Shown here in pieces: positions 7,367-10,071 of a DNA stretch of 10,071 nucleotides. Every line of letters begins with the position of its first letter. Positions within the stretch are counted from its first letter, which is position 1. The translations under genes and the position numbers were made by a program. This DNA is from an uncultured Oscillospiraceae bacterium (GTDB lineage: Bacteria > Bacillota > Clostridia > Oscillospirales > Ruminococcaceae). The DNA lies in assembly GCA_934457235.1 (NCBI GenBank), contig CAKSHT010000085.1, positions 1 to 10,071 on the forward strand, in the 5' to 3' direction. The notes under the pieces are model-generated. The model made no database searches. It was not told where the DNA came from and saw only the letters and a list, made by a program, of their open reading frames with translations.

Positions 7367-7389
7367 AGAGCACGCATTTCGCGTGCTCT
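7367..7389. terminator. End hairpin, copy 1 (just after the GH5 stop)
   Basis: A perfect 9-bp stem, AGAGCACGC (7367-7375) with GCGTGCTCT (7381-7389), closes the loop ATTTC. It starts 10 bases after the GH5 stop codon. On the plus strand it lacks an immediate T tract, but on the minus strand it is followed by TTTAGTAATTTTA, so as a terminator it better suits transcription arriving from lysR. It is identical over 23 bases to the copy at 7579-7601. Confidence 0.6.
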
Positions 7390-7413
7390 CAGCTTGTCGA
7401 AAAAATCGAATTT

Positions 7414-7428
7414 GCCCGCGAAGCGGGC
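7414..7428. repeat. GC-rich hairpin with GAA loop
   Basis: GCCCGC (7414-7419) and GCGGGC (7423-7428) form a 6-bp all-GC stem around the loop GAA. On the plus strand it is followed by TTTTG, so it could act as a weak terminator for the GH5 transcript. Confidence 0.55.
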
Positions 7429-7440
7429 TTTTGAAATCCG

Positions 7441-7471
7441 TTTTTTGCTCCGGGTTTCCCGGGGCAAAAAA
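7441..7471. repeat. Long hairpin with A/T base and GC top
   Basis: Bases 7441-7454 (six Ts, then GCTCCGGG) pair with 7458-7471 (CCCGGGGC, then six As) through 14 base pairs, one of them T.G, around a TTT loop. The T tract precedes the stem and the A tract follows it on the plus strand. The same arrangement appears on the minus strand, because the structure is symmetric, so this is not a normal terminator in either direction. Confidence 0.65.
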
Positions 7472-7480
7472 CACTTCTAT

Positions 7481-7525
7481 CCGCACAAGTGTGCGGTTTG
7501 TCGGCAACGCCGACAAACCGTGCGC
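7481..7525. repeat. Overlapping, mutually exclusive hairpins
   Basis: CCGCAC (7481-7486) can pair with GTGCGG (7491-7496). Alternatively GGTTTGTCGGC (7495-7505) pairs perfectly with GCCGACAAACC (7509-7519) over 11 bp, and this stem can be extended outward through C7494-G7520 and wobble pairs to G7489-C7525. The extended stem uses the bases that form the right side of the first hairpin, so an RNA from the plus strand would have to choose between them. Confidence 0.55.
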
Positions 7526-7545
7526 GCAGGGCGGATGTTCGGCGG

Positions 7546-7568
7546 AAAAGTCACTTTAGTGACTTTTT
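7546..7568. terminator. AT-flanked hairpin inside the right arm
   Basis: AAAAGTCACT (7546-7555) is followed after TT by its exact reverse complement AGTGACTTTT (7558-7567), plus one more T. The A-tract/stem/T-tract form suits an intrinsic terminator working in both directions. It overlaps the inner end of the right arm (TTTTTCGAC, 7564-7572), so it competes with long-range pairing to the left arm. Confidence 0.6.
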
Positions 7569-7578
7569 CGACGGTCTG

Positions 7579-7601
7579 AGAGCACGCATTTCGCGTGCTC
7601 T
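7579..7601. terminator. End hairpin, copy 2 (just before the lysR stop on the plus strand)
   Basis: This is a 23-base exact copy of 7367-7389, 212 bases downstream. Here the plus-strand stem is followed by TTGCTTTTA, so copy 2 is the better terminator for transcripts coming from GH5, the mirror image of copy 1. The lysR stop codon (7608-7610, minus strand) lies 6 bases beyond. Confidence 0.6.
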
Positions 7602-7607
7602 TTGCTT

Positions 7608-8471
7608 TTAATGTACGTTATCAATAAGGTATTGTGTGAAATTCCGGATACCCTCCGGGAAATACGTATGCGGCTTATGTACCAGAACTATCTCGGTTTC
7701 TATCGGGCAATCCGTTATCTCCAGGCAGTCCGCACAGTCCGGGTGAACAAGTCCCGCGGCTGACTGCGGCACGAACGCGATGCCTACAGAACGCTCCGCC
7801 ATTCCAACGACAGTTCTTGCATCGTCGCATATGCACACGCAGTTATATCCAAGCCCCATTGAGGCGAACGTATCCTGAATTATATTCTCCCATCTGCGAT
7901 ATAATATCAACGGCTGCTCGGAAAGCTGGCTCATGGAAACCTGTCCGTCCAAAATTCCACTGGGGCACACTGCAACCATCTTTTCGCGCACAAGTCCGTG
8001 TACCTTAAATTCTCCCTCCGCAAAAGGAGTGCGCACCAGAGCCGCATGTATTATATCCGCGCGGAGTTTTTCAAGGAGTGAATATGTGTTCGCCTCGGTT
8101 ATCTCAAAGCGAACGCCGCGGTTCTCTGACATAAACCCGGATATCCACTCCCCTGCCTGCGTACAGATCACCGACGAAACAACGCCAAGACGTATAGTGT
8201 TCTTTTCCATGCGGGAGCAGGCTTCTATATCCTGCCGCAGACTGGCTTCCATTTTTAGCATGTTCTGCGCGCGGTTATACAGCAGCTTTCCGGTTTCTGT
8301 CAGCCGTATGTGCTTCTGCCCGCGCTCAAACAGCGGGCAGCCGAATTCCTGTTCGAGAAGCTTCATCTGGGTGCTGAGCGGCGGCTGTGACATAAAAAGC
8401 CGTTTTGCGGCAGCGCTTATCGTGCCCTCCTCTGCTACGGTGACGAAATATCGAAGCTGTTTAAGATCCAT
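7608..8471 (-). CDS. LysR-family transcriptional regulator
   Basis: The 287-residue product begins MDLKQLRYFVTVAEEGTISA, the classic LysR opening, with the winged helix-turn-helix at about residues 1-60 (SAAAKRLFMSQPPLSTQMKLLE at 19-40, then CPLFERG), a linker helix (about 61-88) and an effector-binding domain of the periplasmic-binding-protein fold (about 91-287, starting NTIRLGVVSS). The start is set at 8471 because GGGAGGT (8482-8476) lies just upstream and because the family starts there; the frame is open for 25 more codons to an ATG at 8546, but those residues match nothing in the family and lie in AT-rich promoter sequence. It faces away from the ABC exporter gene across 145 bases, the usual arrangement for a LysR protein controlling its divergent neighbour and itself. 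Inducer and true targets are unknown. Confidence 0.93.
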   Translation of the reverse strand: MDLKQLRYFVTVAEEGTISAAAKRLFMSQPPLSTQMKLLEQEFGCPLFERGQKHIRLTETGKLLYNRAQNMLKMEASLRQDIEACSRMEKNTIRLGVVSSVICTQAGEWISGFMSENRGVRFEITEANTYSLLEKLRADIIHAALVRTPFAEGEFKVHGLVREKMVAVCPSGILDGQVSMSQLSEQPLILYRRWENIIQDTFASMGLGYNCVCICDDARTVVGMAERSVGIAFVPQSAAGLVHPDCADCLEITDCPIETEIVLVHKPHTYFPEGIRNFTQYLIDNVH

Positions 8472-8475
8472 TGTA

Positions 8476-8482
8476 ACCTCCC
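8476..8482 (-). promoter_or_regulatory. Ribosome binding site that decides the lysR start
   Basis: On the minus strand GGGAGGT is followed after four bases by ATG at 8471. It is nearly a full anti-Shine-Dalgarno match and places translation start at the conserved MDLKQL rather than at the longer in-frame ATG at 8546. Confidence 0.8.
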
Positions 8483-8560
8483 ATACGTGTTGGGTATTAA
8501 TTCTATACGAAAAAAATATGTGTAATTTACAGGTTATACCTTTCAAATATTCTTCATTTA

Positions 8561-8569
8561 TGATATACT
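8561..8569 (+). promoter_or_regulatory. Extended -10 promoter of the ABC exporter gene
   Basis: TGATATACT contains a TG-N-TATACT extended -10 motif (TATACT at 8564-8569). A -35 box at the right distance is poor (TTTCAA, 8541-8546, 17-base spacer), which is usual for extended -10 promoters. Transcription would start near 8576, about 40 bases before the TTG start. No equally clear promoter for lysR was seen on the other strand in the AT-rich 8483-8560 region. Confidence 0.55.
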
Positions 8570-8600
8570 AATATATGTATTTTGTCAAGAGCAAAAAAGA

Positions 8601-8608
8601 AAGGAAGG
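8601..8608 (+). promoter_or_regulatory. Ribosome binding site supporting a TTG start
   Basis: AAGGAAGG lies eight bases before TTG at 8617. There is no ATG in this frame near the expected N-terminus of the ABC protein (the first is at residue 55, within a membrane segment), so the TTG with this site is the sensible start. Confidence 0.72.
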
Positions 8609-8616
8609 CAATAATT

Positions 8617-10071
8617 TTGTTCAAACTGCTTGTACACATCAAGAATTACAAGAAAGAATGCGTGCTCGGTCCGTTATTCAAGCTTCTTGAAGCACTGTTG
8701 GAACTTTTTGTTCCACTGGTCATTGCTTCAATAATTGATAACGGTATCGGCAGCGGAAACAAGGGATATGTCATCGGAATGGTATGTCTGCTTGTCGGAC
8801 TGGGTATCGTTGGACTTGCATTCTCCATCACCGCCCAGTATTTTGCGGCAAAGGCCGCTGTCGGCTTCTCCACAAAGGTGAAGCACGAACTTTTCAAGCA
8901 CATAGAATCCCTTTCGTGGACGGAGATCGACGGAATCGGAACCTCAACGCTTATCACACGAATGACAAGCGACATGAACCAGATACAGAACGGCGTAAAC
9001 CTTACGCTCCGCCTGCTCCTGCGTTCACCGTTCGTTGTATTCGGCGCGATGATCATGGCGTTTACGATAAACGTCCAGGCGGCACTTATCTTCGTTGCGG
9101 CCATCCCGGCGCTTTCAGTTGTTGTTTTCGGAATCATGCTCTGGTGCATTCCACTCTACAAGAAGGTTCAGTCCAGGCTGGACAAGGTGCTCGGCATAAC
9201 CCGCGAAAACCTTACCGGAGTTCGTGTTATCCGCGCTTTCTGCAAGGAAGAAGAGGAAATACAGTCATTCACACAGCATAACGATCAGCTCACCGCCGCT
9301 CAGAAATTTGTCGGCAGGATCTCCGCACTGATGAATCCGCTTACCTATGTTATCATCAATCTTGCGATAATCTGGCTGATCCAGACCGGAGCGATACAGG
9401 TAAACGACGGAACCCTCTCGCAAGGCGACGTTGTGGCGCTTTATAACTACATGTCGCAGATACTCGTCGAACTTATAAAGCTTGCTAACCTCATAATCAG
9501 CCTTACCAAATCCGTTGCATGCGGAAATCGCGTACAGGCTCTGTTTGAGATACACTCCTCGCAGAAAGTATCCGATGATAAGAGCGCCCACGGAAACGAG
9601 GAATATGCAGTTGAATTCCGCAACGTTTCACTGAAATACGCAAACGCCGGCGGGGAGTCACTCACGGACATGAGCTTTGCTGTTAAGCGCGGCGAGACCG
9701 TCGGAATAATCGGCGGCACCGGCTCAGGGAAATCCTCCCTGGTGAACCTGATACCGCGCTTCTATGACGCAACAGACGGCGAAGTTCTCATCGGAGGACG
9801 AAATGCCGACAGCTTTGACCCGGAGGAGCTTCGAATGAAGATAGGCGTCGTTCCGCAGAAGGCAGTGCTTTTCAAGGGAACTATCCGCGAGAATATGCAG
9901 TGGGGTAAATCCGATGCCACCGACGAAGAAATAATGGCTGCTGCAAAGACTGCACAGGCTGCCGACGTGATCGAGGGCAAGGGCGGTCTGGATTATGAGA
10001 TCGAACAGGGCGGAAAGAACCTCTCCGGCGGTCAGCGCCAGCGCGTCGCCATCGCAAGAGCGCTTGTAAGG
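8617..10071 (+). CDS. ABC exporter, fused permease and ATPase (MsbA/multidrug type), 3' end missing
   Basis: The frame is open for 485 codons from TTG 8617 to the last base of the window. The product is a half-transporter of the exporter class: six membrane-spanning segments (about 18-42, 51-75, 133-155, 158-180, 239-262, 271-297), an intracellular loop motif GVRVIRAFCKEEEE (201-214) and a nucleotide-binding domain from about 331. The domain shows Walker A GGTGSGKSS (366-374), Q-loop Q414 in VVPQKAVLF, and the ABC signature LSGGQ (469-473). Walker B, the catalytic glutamate and the H-loop lie beyond the window; by family length about 95 more codons are expected. Such half-transporters pair as homo- or heterodimers and export lipids, drugs or peptides; a partner gene may follow. 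No peptidase domain is present, so it is not a bacteriocin-processing type. The divergent lysR gene is a likely regulator. Confidence 0.9.
   Translation, partial: MFKLLVHIKNYKKECVLGPLFKLLEALLELFVPLVIASIIDNGIGSGNKGYVIGMVCLLVGLGIVGLAFSITAQYFAAKAAVGFSTKVKHELFKHIESLSWTEIDGIGTSTLITRMTSDMNQIQNGVNLTLRLLLRSPFVVFGAMIMAFTINVQAALIFVAAIPALSVVVFGIMLWCIPLYKKVQSRLDKVLGITRENLTGVRVIRAFCKEEEEIQSFTQHNDQLTAAQKFVGRISALMNPLTYVIINLAIIWLIQTGAIQVNDGTLSQGDVVALYNYMSQILVELIKLANLIISLTKSVACGNRVQALFEIHSSQKVSDDKSAHGNEEYAVEFRNVSLKYANAGGESLTDMSFAVKRGETVGIIGGTGSGKSSLVNLIPRFYDATDGEVLIGGRNADSFDPEELRMKIGVVPQKAVLFKGTIRENMQWGKSDATDEEIMAAAKTAQAADVIEGKGGLDYEIEQGGKNLSGGQRQRVAIARALVR

Larger units (their letters stand above)
7367..7601. 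repeat. Composite palindromic element: about seven hairpins bounded by 38-base inverted arms
   Basis: The gap between the convergent GH5 and lysR genes is almost wholly built of inverted repeats. The left arm 7367-7404 and right arm 7564-7601 are reverse complements of each other apart from the 5-base loop of the end hairpin and a 3-base CTT/GGT segment. Between them lie hairpins at 7414-7428, 7441-7471, 7481-7496, 7495-7519 and 7546-7567. No start codon with a ribosome site was found, and the short open frames across it ignore the palindromes, so it is taken as non-coding. It could be a MITE-like or REP-like repeat, a structured RNA, or an elaborate two-way terminator. No transposase or clear target-site duplication is visible. 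Confidence 0.75.

Noticed and set aside
7314..7579. Several short open frames (60-81 codons) on both strands across the hairpin array
   Set aside because: They overlap the GH5 tail or the palindromes, have no ribosome site, and their peptides merely translate inverted repeats.
7367..7601. The repeated 23-base unit as a minimal CRISPR array
   Set aside because: Only two copies exist, they are perfect palindromes 212 bases apart, the interval is itself structured, and no cas gene is present.
7358..7610. Target-site duplication flanking the palindromic element
   Set aside because: The bases just outside the arms (TTACTAA on the left, TTGCTTT on the right) show no convincing direct repeat, so insertion by transposition is not supported from this copy alone.
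8523..8570. LysR-type T-N11-A operator or short dyads such as AGGT-TAT-ACCT and ATAT-ACTA-ATAT
   Set aside because: The dyads are 4 bp and AT-rich, and many equal matches occur by chance; no one site stands out.
7933..8571. A 212-codon open frame antisense to lysR
   Set aside because: It is a shadow of the LysR gene; its peptide is rich in Ser, Arg and Cys with no domain, and the LysR frame is well supported.
8646..9281. Open frames of about 165 codons on both strands inside the ABC exporter region
   Set aside because: The exporter frame is open throughout and carries membrane segments and ATPase motifs; the others have no recognisable features.

Overview
The window looks like a piece of chromosome from a fibre-degrading, low-to-mid-GC Gram-positive anaerobe, most likely a Ruminococcus-like member of the Clostridia. 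This rests on the gene set (a GH26 mannanase-type enzyme, a GH5 cellulase-type lipoprotein with an extra C-terminal domain, AraC and LysR regulators, a clostridial-type TcdA tail), on strong AGGAGG-like ribosome binding sites and on clean sigma-A-type promoters. It is inferred from protein resemblance; no marker gene fixes the species. No rRNA, tRNA, CRISPR array, transposase or phage gene was seen.

Layout. (a) 1-1321, plus strand: the 3' end of a tcdA-like tRNA-modification gene overlaps by 4 bases (ATGA) a GH26 glycoside hydrolase that has no export signal. (b) 1326-1350: one hairpin serves as terminator for this pair and for the convergent operon. (c) 5301-1348, minus strand: a three-gene operon, in transcription order a membrane-bound hybrid histidine kinase (transmitter, receiver and HPt in one chain), a TrmH/SpoU-type RNA methyltransferase and a cupin-AraC regulator, with gaps of only 4 and 11 bases. 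Its promoter (TTGATT-N17-TATAAT) is at 5374-5346. (d) 5472-7357, plus strand: a divergently transcribed GH5 lipoprotein gene with its own promoter (TTGAAT-N17-TATTAT) and a cre/LacI-type operator candidate over the expected transcription start. (e) 7367-7601: a dense, non-coding, palindromic array of about seven hairpins bounded by arms that are inverted repeats of one another. (f) 8471-7608, minus strand: a LysR regulator. (g) 8617-10071, plus strand: an ABC exporter starting at TTG and running off the window.

How the parts may work together (inference). The GH5 enzyme would be tethered outside the membrane and attack beta-glucan-type polymers, while the GH26 enzyme would act on oligosaccharides already imported. 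The hybrid kinase/AraC operon lies back to back with the GH5 gene and is a plausible sensor for it, while the cre-like site suggests catabolite or substrate-specific repression. The LysR gene may control the divergent exporter.

The least explained part is the 235-base hairpin array between the convergent GH5 and lysR genes. It has more structure than simple termination needs and resembles a mobile palindromic repeat or a structured RNA. I saw no clearly new multi-gene system.
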